Below, piece after piece: positions 7,543 to 16,759 of a DNA stretch of 64,000 nucleotides; within the stretch, counting starts at the first letter, position 1, and each line of letters begins with the position of its first letter. A program made the position numbers and the translations under genes. Source of the DNA: Rubrivivax sp. (GTDB taxonomy: Bacteria > Pseudomonadota > Gammaproteobacteria > Burkholderiales > Burkholderiaceae_C); contig JAIYCR010000051.1 in assembly GCA_027487905.1 (NCBI GenBank), positions 1 to 64,000 of the forward strand. The letters run 5' to 3'. Below the pieces are notes generated by a model. It worked only from the letters and a program-made list of their open reading frames with translations. It searched no databases and had not been told where the DNA came from.

Positions 7543-9801
7543 ATGTCACTCTCCCGAAGCTTCGCCTGGACGCTCGCTTGGCTGATGGCCGTCGTCCTGC
7601 CCGGCCCCGCACGCACGGCCGAAGCCGTCGGCACCACGGCGGCGCCCGCAGTGCCCGCTCCGTCGCAGGACCCGACCCGTCCACGCATCGGGCTCGCCTT
7701 GTCCGGGGGCGGCGCCCGGGGCTTCTCGCATGTGGGCGTGCTCAAGGCGCTGGAGACACTGCGCATTCCGGTGGACTGCATCGCCGGCACCAGCGCGGGC
7801 GCGGCCGTGGGTGCCGCTTACGCGATGGGTCTGGCGCCGCAGGAGATCGAACGCCGCCTGCGCGAAGCGGACTGGGACGGCAGCATGTTCCGCGACGAGC
7901 CGCCGCGGCAGGAAATTCCGTTTCGCCGCAAGTCCCGCGTGGGCGGCGATCCGCTGGGCGTGACCTTCGGTCTGTCCGAGGCCGGCGTCAGCGGCTCCAG
8001 CGGCATCTTCGCCGGTCAGCAGATCGAGCTCTTCCTGCACCGGCTGCTGGGCACCAGCCGCGAATGGCCGAGCTTCGATGCGCTGCCCGTGCCGTATCGC
8101 GCCATCGCCACCGACCTCGTCTCCGGTGCCCTGGCAGTCCAGGGCGAGGGCAGCCTCGTCCACGCCGTGCGGGCCAGCATGGCCGTGCCCAGCGCGTTCT
8201 CGCCGGTGCGGGTCGGCGAACGGCTGCTGGTCGATGGTGGCCTGACCCAGAACCTGCCGGTGCAGGCCGTCCGCGGCATCTGCAACCCGGATGTGGTGAT
8301 CGCGGTGAACATCGGCAGCCCCTTGCTCACTGCCGATCAGCTCGGCGGTGTGTTCGGCGTGGGCCTGCAGATGGTGAGCATCCTGATGGAGCGCAATGTC
8401 GTCGAGTCGACCGCAGCGCTGCGCCCTCAGGACGTGCTGATCGTTCCCGATCTCGGGAGTGTGAGCGCCGTGGACTTCGCCCGCGGGATCGACGGCATCC
8501 CGGCCGGCGAGGCCGCGACCCTGGCGGCCGCGCCCCGCCTGGCCCACCTGGCGCTTCCTGAGAGCCTGCATGCGGCGCTGCGACAGGCGCAGCGATCCAG
8601 GCTGAGCCCCGAGCCCCTGGTGGGCGGCATTGCGGTGGCGCCGACCCGGTTCGTTCCGCCAGCCTTCTTCGCGCTGGACGGCGTGGATCGAGGGCGCGAG
8701 CCGGGCCCTGTCGACACCGCCGGCCTGCAGCGCCGCATCAGCGCCTGGAGCAGCAGCGGAAACTTCACCAGCATCGCCTATTCGGTGCGACCCGAGGGCG
8801 ATGGCTGGACGCTCTGGATCGACCCGCAGGAAAAGGCCTGGGGCCCGGACTACCTGCAGGTGGGCCTTGCGGGACGTGCCGAGTCGTCCGGCTTCAGCGA
8901 CTTCTCGGTGCAGGCGGCGTTGCGGCGCACCTGGCTGAATGCCCGGGGTGCCGAGTGGATGACGCTCGCGCGCTTCGGCCGCAGCCGCGAAGCCGAGACG
9001 CGCTGGTTCCAGCCGCTGTCGCTCAACTCGCCGTTCTTCGTCGAGCCGCGCCTGAGCTACGCGACGGGGCCCCGACGCATCTTCATCGGCGGCGAGCCGG
9101 TGGGCGAATTCGGCATCCGCCGAAGCGAGGCAGAGTTCTCGCTGGGTGTGCAAGGCGCTGTCGGGCAGGTGCGGGCCGCTCTCGTCAGGGCCGAGATCGA
9201 AGCCAGGCCGATCATCGGTTTCGTCGACGTGCAGCGCTCCCGCTCCGACATCAGCGGCCTGCGGGTGGCATTGGACTACGACCAGCTCGACGACCTGGAC
9301 TTCTCCCGCCGTGGCCAGGCCCTGCGCCTGCGCAGTTTCGGCGCGATGCGCTCGATGGGCGCGGCCTCCGACTACCGACGGGACGAAGCCGAGTGGATCG
9401 GTGCCCGCACCTGGGGCGAGCATTCCGTCCGGGCGAGGCTGCGGTGGACGGAAATCGGCGGCGAATCCCGCACCCGCCGCGACGTCGTCGCCGTGGGCGG
9501 TTTCCAGGATCTGTCCGGCTATCAGGATGGCCAATTCCTGGGCAGCGGGGCCACGATCGCGTCGCTGTCCTATTTCCGCCGCATGCTGGCCCTGCCACAG
9601 CCGTTCGGCTCCGGGCTGTTTGCCGGCGTCTCGCTCGAGGCGGCCCGCATCCGCTCGCCGATCGGCGGCGGGGATGACCTTTCACGCCTGGGAAGTGCCG
9701 TCTACCTGGGCGCGTCCACCGCACTGGGCCCCGCCTACGTTGGCCTTGGGCTGGGCGAAAGCGGCAATCGCGCGCTCTACCTCTTCCTTGGTCGACCCTG
9801 A
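7543..9801 (+). CDS. Patatin-like phospholipase with C-terminal outer-membrane barrel (PlpD/type Vd-like)
   Basis: 752 residues. Signal peptide about 1-27. The patatin domain (about 45-300) shows the oxyanion loop SGGGARGFSHVG, the nucleophile elbow GTSAG and the catalytic Asp in VDGGLTQNLPV. Residues about 310-400 are a linker that may hold one POTRA unit. From about 400 to the end there is amphipathic beta sequence with LDYDQLDDLDFSRRGQALRLRS, the block typical of Omp85/BamA-type barrels, and a closing GNRALYLFLGRP. This domain order fits the type Vd autotransporter phospholipase PlpD. It would hydrolyse phospholipids at or outside the outer membrane. Transcribed alone or with the following lipoprotein 39 bases downstream. 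Confidence 0.85.
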   Translation: MSLSRSFAWTLAWLMAVVLPGPARTAEAVGTTAAPAVPAPSQDPTRPRIGLALSGGGARGFSHVGVLKALETLRIPVDCIAGTSAGAAVGAAYAMGLAPQEIERRLREADWDGSMFRDEPPRQEIPFRRKSRVGGDPLGVTFGLSEAGVSGSSGIFAGQQIELFLHRLLGTSREWPSFDALPVPYRAIATDLVSGALAVQGEGSLVHAVRASMAVPSAFSPVRVGERLLVDGGLTQNLPVQAVRGICNPDVVIAVNIGSPLLTADQLGGVFGVGLQMVSILMERNVVESTAALRPQDVLIVPDLGSVSAVDFARGIDGIPAGEAATLAAAPRLAHLALPESLHAALRQAQRSRLSPEPLVGGIAVAPTRFVPPAFFALDGVDRGREPGPVDTAGLQRRISAWSSSGNFTSIAYSVRPEGDGWTLWIDPQEKAWGPDYLQVGLAGRAESSGFSDFSVQAALRRTWLNARGAEWMTLARFGRSREAETRWFQPLSLNSPFFVEPRLSYATGPRRIFIGGEPVGEFGIRRSEAEFSLGVQGAVGQVRAALVRAEIEARPIIGFVDVQRSRSDISGLRVALDYDQLDDLDFSRRGQALRLRSFGAMRSMGAASDYRRDEAEWIGARTWGEHSVRARLRWTEIGGESRTRRDVVAVGGFQDLSGYQDGQFLGSGATIASLSYFRRMLALPQPFGSGLFAGVSLEAARIRSPIGGGDDLSRLGSAVYLGASTALGPAYVGLGLGESGNRALYLFLGRP

Positions 9802-9840
9802 TCGAACGACTTCCACCACCCCAGCAGGAGGCCCATGCCC

Positions 9841-10488
9841 ATGCAACGCAGAACCCGCTCCACCGTGGCGTCCGTACTGGCCGCCACCCTCGTCCTGAGT
9901 GCCTGCCAGACAATGTCGCCCGGACAGAAGGGCACGGCATCGGGCGCCGCCATCGGCGCGGTCGCCGGCGCGGCGCTGAGCTCGGCCACGGGCGGCCGGG
10001 CGGGAACGGGCGTGCTCATCGGCGGCGCGCTCGGAGCCCTGGCCGGCAACCTCTGGAGCAAGCGCATGGAGGACAAGCGCCTGGCCATGGAGCGGGCGAC
10101 CGCCGGCACAGGCATCCAGGTCGAGCGCACGGCCGACGACCAGCTGAAGGTGAGCGTGCCCAGCGATCTCTCCTTCGACGTCGGGTCGGCCAGCCTCAGG
10201 CCTGAACTGCGTGGGGTGCTCGACCAGTTCGCCCAGGGCCTGGACGGCAGCCTCGCGGTGCGGGTGATCGGGCACACCGACAGTTCGGGCGGCGACGCGA
10301 TCAACGATCCGCTGTCGCTGCGTCGGGCACAGACGGTCCGCGACTACCTGGACAGTCGCGGCGTTGCCGCTTCGCGAATGACCGTCGAGGGTCGCGGGTC
10401 ACGAGAGCCGGTGGCCGACAACGCCAGCGAAGCCGGGCGGGCCAAGAACCGACGCGTGGAGATCCTGCTGCGCGAGCCGAAAGCCTGA
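9841..10488 (+). CDS. OmpA-family outer-membrane lipoprotein (YiaD-like)
   Basis: 215 residues from the ATG at 9841. AGGAGG at 9826-9831 is nine bases from this ATG but only three from the alternative ATG at 9835, so 9841 is preferred. The lipobox is LVLSAC; the Cys is acylated. A glycine-zipper segment follows (GTASGAAIGAVAGAALSSATGG...LIGGALGALAG). The OmpA peptidoglycan-binding domain at about 95-215 carries the conserved GHTDSSGG, LSLRRAQTVRDYL and NRRVEI blocks. It would tether the outer membrane to peptidoglycan. The next gene is convergent, with only six bases between the stop codons. Confidence 0.87.
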   Translation: MQRRTRSTVASVLAATLVLSACQTMSPGQKGTASGAAIGAVAGAALSSATGGRAGTGVLIGGALGALAGNLWSKRMEDKRLAMERATAGTGIQVERTADDQLKVSVPSDLSFDVGSASLRPELRGVLDQFAQGLDGSLAVRVIGHTDSSGGDAINDPLSLRRAQTVRDYLDSRGVAASRMTVEGRGSREPVADNASEAGRAKNRRVEILLREPKA

Positions 10489-10494
10489 GGCCAT

Positions 10495-11439
10495 TCAGCG
10501 GGCCGCCGCCCGCGCCAAGGCCTCGGACCACCGCTGGGGATCGTTCTCGGTCCGCAGCTCTGCCAGCATCGATTCGGCCTCGGGATAACAGCGCCTGAGG
10601 TAGTGAAGCCACTGCTTGAGCCGGCCCCCCTGGTGGCGCGGCGAGATGACCCGACGCACCTGGGTGAAGAAGTCCTGCAGCACGGGCAGCAGGCTTGCCC
10701 AGGGCAACGGACCACGCCTGTGGCCACCCACCTGCAGCCCGAGCGCCGGGTCCGCCACCAGCCCGCGACCCAGCATCAGGGGCTCGCAGCCACTGGCCTC
10801 GCGGGCGCGGCGGGCATCGTCCGGGGTCCAGATCTCGCCATTGGCCACGACGACCAGCGAAGCCGGCAGGGCCGAGCGCAGCGGTGCGATGCGTTCCCAG
10901 TAGGCGGGCGGTCGGTAGCCGTCGTCGCGGGTGCGGGCATGCACCACCAGCTCGCAGGCGCCGGCGGCATGGATGGCCTGGGCACAGTCCAGCGCACGGG
11001 CGCCGTCGCGAAAGCCCAGCCTCATCTTGGCGGTGACCGCGATGTGCGGCGGCACCGCGCGGCGCACCGCCGCCACGATGGCGTGGATGAGCTCGGGTTC
11101 GTCCAGCAGCACCGCGCCGCCCCGATGGCGGTTCACGCACTTGGCCGGGCAGCCGAAGTTCAGGTCGATGCCCTGTGGCTGGAGCGCGGCCAGCCGCTGG
11201 GCGTTCTCGGCCATGCACACCGGGTCGGAGCCCAGCAGCTGCGGATGCACCGGCACGCCGGCCGGCGTTCGACCGCCCGCTGCCAGTTCGGGCACCAGGC
11301 GGGTGAACACGCGCGCCGGCAGCAGCTGGTCGGTGATGCGGATGAACTCGCTGACGCAGCGGTCGATGCCGCCCACGCGGGTGAGCACGTCGCGCAGGAT
11401 GGGGTCGAGGAGGCCCTCCATGGGGGCGAGCAGGATCAT
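10495..11439 (-). CDS. dusC: tRNA-dihydrouridine(16) synthase DusC
   Basis: 314-residue flavin enzyme that reduces uridine in the tRNA D-loop with NADPH. It begins at the expected family N-terminus, [20 protein letters not shown]. The [21 protein letters not shown] block carries the catalytic cysteine and is in the DusC form. The FMN/tRNA contacts are [24 protein letters not shown] and VVANGEIW. A longer start at 11487 is possible but adds a non-family extension. The gene runs opposite to gmk; the two start codons are 75 bases apart, so promoters lie back to back or within the dus start. Confidence 0.9.
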   Translation of the reverse strand: MILLAPMEGLLDPILRDVLTRVGGIDRCVSEFIRITDQLLPARVFTRLVPELAAGGRTPAGVPVHPQLLGSDPVCMAENAQRLAALQPQGIDLNFGCPAKCVNRHRGGAVLLDEPELIHAIVAAVRRAVPPHIAVTAKMRLGFRDGARALDCAQAIHAAGACELVVHARTRDDGYRPPAYWERIAPLRSALPASLVVVANGEIWTPDDARRAREASGCEPLMLGRGLVADPALGLQVGGHRRGPLPWASLLPVLQDFFTQVRRVISPRHQGGRLKQWLHYLRRCYPEAESMLAELRTENDPQRWSEALARAAAR

Positions 11440-11514
11440 GCGGGGGAAGGCGCGAAACGGATGGGCGGGCGTGTGGTCGACAATCATGCCCTCCCCGGCC
11501 GCATCCCCTTCGAC

Positions 11515-12135
11515 ATGGAATTTCCCGGCAACCTCTTCGTCGTCGCCGCGCCGAGCGGCGCGGGCAAGTCCAGCCTCGTCAAGGCGCTGCTCGAACTGGA
11601 CTCCCACCTCACCGTGTCCGTCTCGCACACCACCCGGGCGCCGCGCGGCCAGGAAGTGGACGGCCGCGAGTACTGGTTCATCGACGAACCGAGCTTTCGC
11701 GCCAAGGCCGCCCAGGGCGACTTCTTCGAGTGGGCGGAGGTTCACGGCAACCTCTACGGAACCTCGCGCGCCGCCATCGAGCAGCGCATGGCCGAAGGCC
11801 ACGACATCATCCTGGAGATCGACTGGCAAGGCGCGCTGCAGATCAAGAAGCTCTTCCCCCAGGCCGTGCTGATCTTCATCCTGCCGCCCGGCTGGCAGGA
11901 GCTGCAGCAGCGGCTGCTGCGGCGGGGCGAGGATGGTCCGGAGACGATCCAGCGCCGCATGGAGAACGCGCGGGTGGAGGTGGCGCAGGCGCGGCACTTC
12001 GATTTCGTGATCGTCAACGCGCTCTTCGAGACCGCGCTTTTCGACCTCAAGGCCATCGTCCACTCGCAACGGCTAAAATACTCGGCTTTGCGTCGAACCC
12101 GGGCTGCCGTCTTCACGGCCCTGGGGCTGCAGTAA
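11515..12135 (+). CDS. gmk: Guanylate kinase
   Basis: 206 residues, the normal Gmk length; converts GMP to GDP with ATP. The P-loop APSGAGKSS is at about residues 12-20, the GMP-binding region is [21 protein letters not shown], then EVHGNLYGT, and [13 protein letters not shown] carries the acidic residues. The ATG at 11515 gives the usual N-terminus ([15 protein letters not shown]); an in-frame ATG at 11461 is a weaker alternative. It heads the gmk-rpoZ-spoT group, so nucleotide synthesis and stringent-response genes are clustered, as in many proteobacteria. Confidence 0.93.
   Translation: MEFPGNLFVVAAPSGAGKSSLVKALLELDSHLTVSVSHTTRAPRGQEVDGREYWFIDEPSFRAKAAQGDFFEWAEVHGNLYGTSRAAIEQRMAEGHDIILEIDWQGALQIKKLFPQAVLIFILPPGWQELQQRLLRRGEDGPETIQRRMENARVEVAQARHFDFVIVNALFETALFDLKAIVHSQRLKYSALRRTRAAVFTALGLQ
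12074..12079 (+). promoter_or_regulatory. Candidate -10 element for rpoZ inside the end of gmk
   Basis: TAAAAT, in GGCTAAAATACTCGG, is one of very few AT-rich hexamers in this region and lies about 145 bp before rpoZ. No good -35 hexamer is seen 16-18 bp upstream. A similar GCTAAATT sits at about 12468-12475 before spoT. Both are suggestive only. Confidence 0.25.
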
Positions 12136-12224
12136 GCCCCTCGCCACCCCGCCGCCACGTTCGACGCGCCACCCGTTCGCTCCCGCTCCCCGTGCGCTTC
12201 GCGCACCCACCGAAAGGTTTCCGG

Positions 12225-12428
12225 ATGGCCCGCATCACCGTCGAGGACTGCCTCGCCAAGATCCCCAACCGCTTCCAGCTCGTGCTGGCCGCCACCTACC
12301 GGGCCCGCATGCTGAGCCAGGGCCACGCCCCGCGCATCGAGACGAAGAACAAGCCCGGCGTGACCGCGCTGCGCGAAATCGCCGCCGGCGAGGTCGGCGT
12401 GGAAATGCTCAAGCGCGTGCCGATCTGA
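12225..12428 (+). CDS. rpoZ: DNA-directed RNA polymerase omega subunit
   Basis: 67 residues, normal for beta-proteobacterial omega. The [28 protein letters not shown] start and the [10 protein letters not shown] segment are diagnostic. Omega assists folding of beta-prime and forms part of a ppGpp binding site on RNA polymerase, which suits its position just before spoT. GAAAGG upstream is the ribosome-binding site. The 89-bp gap to gmk contains the small hairpin GTGCG-CTTCG-CGCAC. Confidence 0.93.
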   Translation: MARITVEDCLAKIPNRFQLVLAATYRARMLSQGHAPRIETKNKPGVTALREIAAGEVGVEMLKRVPI

Positions 12429-12481
12429 GCCTTCCCGAGCCCGCACCGCCACGCCGGCGCGCGAGCAGCTAAATTCGGGGC

Positions 12482-14803
12482 ATGGGATCGCGCGCCCTTG
12501 ATGCCCCACCCCGCCCCGACGCCGCCGCCGCGTCGGTGGCCAAGCTACGCGGACGCGATCCGCGCACCCTTCAGGCCACTGCGGCCACCAGCCCGGCGGC
12601 GGATGCCGCTGCCGCTTCCTTCGCGGCGCTGACGATCAAGCTCGACTACCTCGACGCCGCGGAAATCCGCCGCGTGCGCGACGCCTACCGCTTCGCCGAC
12701 GAGGCCCACCTCGGCCAGTTCCGGGCGAGCGGCGAGCCCTACATCACCCACCCCATCGCGGTGGCGGGCCTGTGCGCCGAGTGGAAGCTCGACGCCCAGG
12801 CCATCATGGCCGCGCTGATGCACGACGCGATGGAGGACTGCGGCATCACCAAGGTCGAGCTCATCGAGCGCTTCGGCGCCCCGGTGGCCGACCTGGTCGA
12901 TGGCCTCACCAAGCTGGACAAGCTGCAGTTCAGCACCCGGGAGGAATCGCAGGCCGAGTCCTTCCGCAAGATGCTGCTGGCGATGTCGCGCGACGTGCGC
13001 GTCATCCTCATCAAGCTCGCGGACCGCATGCACAACATGCGCACCATGGACGCGATGGCGCCGGCCAAGCGCAGCCGCATCGCGCGCGAGACGCTGGACA
13101 TCTACGCCCCCATCGCCCACCGGCTGGGCCTGAACCAGAGCTACCGCGAACTGCAGGAATCGTCCTTCCGGCTGCTGCAGCCGTGGCGCCACGCGGCCCT
13201 CACCAAGGCCATCCAGCGCTCGCGCGGCCACCGCCGCGATGCCATCGACCGCATCCAGCGCGACGTGGAGCGGGCGTTCGCCAGCCAGAACCTGCGCGTG
13301 CAGGTCTTCGGGCGCGAGAAGACGCTTTTCTCCATCTACCGCAAGATGCGCGAGAAGCACCTGAGCTTCGCCCAGGTCAGCGACATCTTCGGCTTTCGCA
13401 TCGTGGTCAACACGCTGCCCGAGTGCTATCTGGCGCTCGGCGCGCTGCACCAGCTCTACAAGCCGGTGCCGGGCCGCTTCAAGGACTACATCGCCATCCC
13501 GAAGGCCAACGGCTACCAGTCGCTGCACACCACGCTGGTGAGCCCGCTGGGAACGGCGGTGGAGTTCCAGATCCGCACCGAGCAGATGCACGCGGTGGCC
13601 GAGAAGGGCATCGCCGCGCACTGGATCTACAAGGCCAAGGGCCTGGGCGGCAACTCCGCGCAGGAAGCCCAGCGCCTGGGCACCCTGTGGCTGCAAAGCC
13701 TGCTGGACATCCAGGACGAGACGCGCGACGCCCACGAGTTCCTCGAGCACGTGAAGATCGACCTCTTCCCCGATGCGGTCTATGTGTTCACGCCCAAGTC
13801 GCGCATCCTGGCCCTGCCGCGCGGCGCCACGCCGGTGGACTTCGCCTATGCCATCCACTCCGACGTGGGCGACCGCTGCGTGGCCGCGCGCATCAACGGC
13901 GAGCCCGCAGCGCTGCGCACCGAACTGCGCAGCGGCGACGTGGTGGAGATCCTCAGCGCGCCCAATGCGCGGCCCAACCCGGCCTGGCTCAATTTCGTGC
14001 GCACCGGGCGGGCGCGCTCGAAGATCCGCCACTTCCTGAAGACGCTCGAGTCCGAGGAATCGCAGGACCTGGGCAGCAAGCTGCTCGCGCAGGCGCTGCG
14101 GGCCGAGGGCCTGAGCCTGCCCGACCATCAGCCCGACAACGAAGCCGACCAGCCACTGTGGCAGCAGCTCACCCGCTGGAGCGGCAACCGCAGCGCAGCC
14201 GAGCTGCTCACCGACATCGGGCTGGGCCGCAAGATCGCCACCATCGTGGCCAAGCAGCTGGCGCGCCTGCTGGCCGAGCGCGGTGCGCGGCCCGACGCGG
14301 TCACGCTCACCCTCGGACGCTTCGGCGGCGACGAAGGCGGCAACCTCCACCCGGGCGTGGTCATCGACGGCAGCGAAGGCACCTCGGTACGCATGGCCCC
14401 GTGCTGCCGCCCCATCCCCGGCGACCCGGTCACCGGCTACTTCGGCCGCGGGGAGGGCCTTCTGGTGCACACCGGCGACTGCAGCACCGGGCGCCGCCTG
14501 AAGGTGCGCGACAGCGAGCGCTGGATGGATGTGGCCTGGGCCGACGAGCCCACCCGCGCCTTCGACACCGGCCTGGACGTGCTGGTGCGCGACGGCAAGG
14601 GCGTGCTCGCCCAGGTGGCCAGTGCCGTCAGCGCCGCCGAGGCCGACATCCTCCATGTGGACATGGGCGAGCCCCGCGCCAGCCAGGTCGCCGAACTCAA
14701 GCTGCTGGTGCAGGTGCGCGACCGCCACCACCTGGCCGACGTGATGCGCGCGCTGCGCCGCTCGCCGGCGGTGGAGAAGGTGGGGCGGGCACGGCCGGGG
14801 TGA
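12482..14803 (+). CDS. spoT: Bifunctional (p)ppGpp synthetase/hydrolase (RSH)
   Basis: 773 residues. The HD hydrolase domain (about 60-220) has an intact HDAMED metal motif. The synthetase domain (about 270-400) has RFKDYIAIPKANGYQSLHTT; the RxKD form is that of bifunctional Rel/SpoT proteins rather than RelA (ExDD). The TGS domain starts near 430 (VYVFTPKSRILALPRGATPVDFAYAIHSDVG), then the helical and zinc-finger-like region with CCRPIPGD, and a C-terminal ACT domain near 690-770. The protein sets ppGpp levels during starvation. The N-terminal 45 residues are Ala/Pro-rich and poorly conserved, so the exact start is less sure. Confidence 0.92.
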   Translation: MGSRALDAPPRPDAAAASVAKLRGRDPRTLQATAATSPAADAAAASFAALTIKLDYLDAAEIRRVRDAYRFADEAHLGQFRASGEPYITHPIAVAGLCAEWKLDAQAIMAALMHDAMEDCGITKVELIERFGAPVADLVDGLTKLDKLQFSTREESQAESFRKMLLAMSRDVRVILIKLADRMHNMRTMDAMAPAKRSRIARETLDIYAPIAHRLGLNQSYRELQESSFRLLQPWRHAALTKAIQRSRGHRRDAIDRIQRDVERAFASQNLRVQVFGREKTLFSIYRKMREKHLSFAQVSDIFGFRIVVNTLPECYLALGALHQLYKPVPGRFKDYIAIPKANGYQSLHTTLVSPLGTAVEFQIRTEQMHAVAEKGIAAHWIYKAKGLGGNSAQEAQRLGTLWLQSLLDIQDETRDAHEFLEHVKIDLFPDAVYVFTPKSRILALPRGATPVDFAYAIHSDVGDRCVAARINGEPAALRTELRSGDVVEILSAPNARPNPAWLNFVRTGRARSKIRHFLKTLESEESQDLGSKLLAQALRAEGLSLPDHQPDNEADQPLWQQLTRWSGNRSAAELLTDIGLGRKIATIVAKQLARLLAERGARPDAVTLTLGRFGGDEGGNLHPGVVIDGSEGTSVRMAPCCRPIPGDPVTGYFGRGEGLLVHTGDCSTGRRLKVRDSERWMDVAWADEPTRAFDTGLDVLVRDGKGVLAQVASAVSAAEADILHVDMGEPRASQVAELKLLVQVRDRHHLADVMRALRRSPAVEKVGRARPG

Positions 14804-14831
14804 TCTCGATTGCCCGACCGAACCCCTTCGC

Positions 14832-15665
14832 TCATCCGTCGATCAGCCGACCCGCCTCGCGGAAGGGGAAAGGGCCGGCAAAGTCATCGACCAGTGCTGT
14901 ATGGGTGACCAGCCGCCGTCCGTCCCAGCGGTGCAGCTGATAGCCCGGCGGCTCCATCACATAGCAGTCCGGTCCTCCGGCCCTCAGGTCTAGCGCCACC
15001 TGGTGCGCCGGGCTCGGGCAGGTGCTCGCCGGCGTGCGGCCCACCCGGGTGTGGATGGTCCGGTGCAGGTGCCCGCACAGGATGGCCTGGACCTGCGGAT
15101 GGGATGACACCACCGCCTCGAAGGCCCTGGCACCTTGCAAGCCCAGCCGATCCATGTGGCCGATACCGGTGTCGAAGGGCGGGTGGTGCATCAGCAGCAC
15201 CGCCGGCCAGTCGCTTGCCGCCAGGCGCTCCGACAACCACGCGAGGCGTTCTGCGCACAGGGAACCCCCGCCTTCGCCGGGCACCACCGTGTCCAGCGCG
15301 AGCAGGCGCAGCGGCCCCACCGCGGCTTCGTACTGGATGAATGACCCGCCGGACTGCAGGTGCGGGTGCTCAGGAAAGGCCTCACGCAGCGCCCGGCGCT
15401 CATCGTGGTTGCCTGGCAGCAGATAGACCGGCCGCCGCGGATGCTCGCGCAGCAAGGGCTGCAGCAGCTCGCGCAGCAGCGCGTAGTCCTGCGGGGTGCC
15501 GTGGTCCACCAGATCGCCGGTGATGACCACCGCATCGGCATCGGGGTGGCGCGCCACCACTCGCGCCACGCAGGCCTCGAGAAAGGCGGCAGTGTCCACC
15601 CGGCCATATGCCAGGCGACGGCCGGCTTTGATGTGCAGATCACTGAGCTGGACGAGCAAGGTCAT
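14832..15665 (-). CDS. GpdQ-like metallophosphodiesterase
   Basis: 277 residues, class III cyclic nucleotide/glycerophosphodiester phosphodiesterase fold. Metal ligands are all visible: QLSDLH (Asp, His), VITGDLVDHG (bridging Asp), PGNHDE (Asn, His), MHHPPFDTG and CGHLH. Length and details such as LYxxxD near the N-terminus and STxPGxxHQV-like CPSPAHQV match what I recall of GpdQ better than CpdA. It is the last gene of the LacI/ABC operon, and its ATG overlaps the ATPase stop (ATGA), so import and diester cleavage are probably linked. Hydrolysis of a cyclic nucleotide instead remains possible. Confidence 0.8.
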   Translation of the reverse strand: MTLLVQLSDLHIKAGRRLAYGRVDTAAFLEACVARVVARHPDADAVVITGDLVDHGTPQDYALLRELLQPLLREHPRRPVYLLPGNHDERRALREAFPEHPHLQSGGSFIQYEAAVGPLRLLALDTVVPGEGGGSLCAERLAWLSERLAASDWPAVLLMHHPPFDTGIGHMDRLGLQGARAFEAVVSSHPQVQAILCGHLHRTIHTRVGRTPASTCPSPAHQVALDLRAGGPDCYVMEPPGYQLHRWDGRRLVTHTALVDDFAGPFPFREAGRLIDG

Positions 15666-16759
15666 GAGGCGGGACTGTGGGCGAGGTTTCTGAGGGCGTC
15701 AGGGCTGACGAGGACCCTGACGGTGTCGCCGACGTTTGGGCTCTGGCGGGGCGACACCCGGGCGGTGATGACCTGCGGTGCAGCCGCTTTGGGTAGGGGT
15801 CCGCCCGAAGAAGGGGCCGCGGCGACGACGGCTGCGGAGGACAATTCGACCAGCACCTTGGCATGGTCGCCGACAAAGAAGCTCGCGGTCACCTGACCGC
15901 GTGGTGCGTCGGCATGCATGCGGTAAGCGGCGTCCATGCTTGGGGAAGCCTCTGACAACAGCGTCACGTCCTCCGGACGAAAGGCGACGGTGCGGCCTTG
16001 GCCGAAGAGGTCGCGCACCACGTTGAGCGTCCCGATGAAGTGGGCGACGAAATCGTCGGCAGGCTCGAAGTAGATTGACCGCGGCGTGCCGATCTGTGCC
16101 ATCCGGCCGTGGTTCATCACCGCGATGCGGTCGCCCAGCGCCATCGCCTCGGACTGGTCGTGGGTGACATAGACCGCGGTCACGCCCAGGTGACGCAGCA
16201 GGGTGTCGATCTCGACCCGCAGGTTTTCGCGCAGGCGCGCGTCCAGCGCGGTCAACGGCTCGTCCAGCAGCAGAACCCGGGGCTGCGGCGCCACCGCCCG
16301 CGCGAGCGCCACCCGCTGCCGCTGCCCCCCGGAGAGCTGATCCACCCGGCGGTGCTGCAAGGCGGTGATCTCGGTCATCTCTAGCATGGCGTCCACCCGG
16401 CGACGGCGCTCGGCCGGATCCACCCGCCGGATGCGCAGACCGTACTCGACGTTCTCGCGCACGCTCAGGTTGGGGAAGAGGGCATAGCTCTGGAACACCA
16501 TGCCCACATGGCGCCGTTCGATCGGCAGGCGCGTCACGTCCTGATCGCCGAACCACACCTGGCCGCCCGCATCCGGCGACTCCAGTCCGGCCATGATCCG
16601 CAGCGTGGTGGTCTTGCCGCAGCCCGAGGGCCCGAGCAGCACAAGCGTCTCGCCAGGAGCGATGTCCAGGTCGATGGGCTCGAGCACCCGATGGCCCTGG
16701 AAGGTCTTGGCACACCCGCGCAAGCGGACCGCCACGCCGAAAGCATCTCCTGTTCTCAT
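15662..16759 (-). CDS. ABC transporter ATP-binding protein (PotA/FbpC type)
   Basis: 365 residues. Walker A GPSGCGKTT (about 43-51), Q-loop VFQSYALFPN, signature LSGGQRQRVALARA, Walker B VLLLDEPLTALD, and H-loop VYVTHDQSEA. A C-terminal TOBE-type region (about 275-360) contains TVAFRPEDVTLL. It energises uptake through the two permeases next to it. Both its ends overlap neighbours by four bases (ATGA), so the four downstream genes are translationally coupled. A low-complexity Ala/Ser/Pro insert at about 310-330 sits within the TOBE half. Confidence 0.9.
   Translation of the reverse strand: MRTGDAFGVAVRLRGCAKTFQGHRVLEPIDLDIAPGETLVLLGPSGCGKTTTLRIMAGLESPDAGGQVWFGDQDVTRLPIERRHVGMVFQSYALFPNLSVRENVEYGLRIRRVDPAERRRRVDAMLEMTEITALQHRRVDQLSGGQRQRVALARAVAPQPRVLLLDEPLTALDARLRENLRVEIDTLLRHLGVTAVYVTHDQSEAMALGDRIAVMNHGRMAQIGTPRSIYFEPADDFVAHFIGTLNVVRDLFGQGRTVAFRPEDVTLLSEASPSMDAAYRMHADAPRGQVTASFFVGDHAKVLVELSSAAVVAAAPSSGGPLPKAAAPQVITARVSPRQSPNVGDTVRVLVSPDALRNLAHSPAS

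Noticed and set aside
12136-12224. Hairpin GTGCG-CTTCG-CGCAC before rpoZ as a terminator of gmk
   Set aside because: A five-bp stem without a T-run, immediately before the rpoZ ribosome-binding site; unlikely to end transcription.
14832-15665. Assignment of the phosphodiesterase as the cAMP phosphodiesterase CpdA
   Set aside because: The motifs are shared, but length, the HQV-type segment and its place at the end of an ABC import operon fit GpdQ better. The alternative is kept in the feature note.
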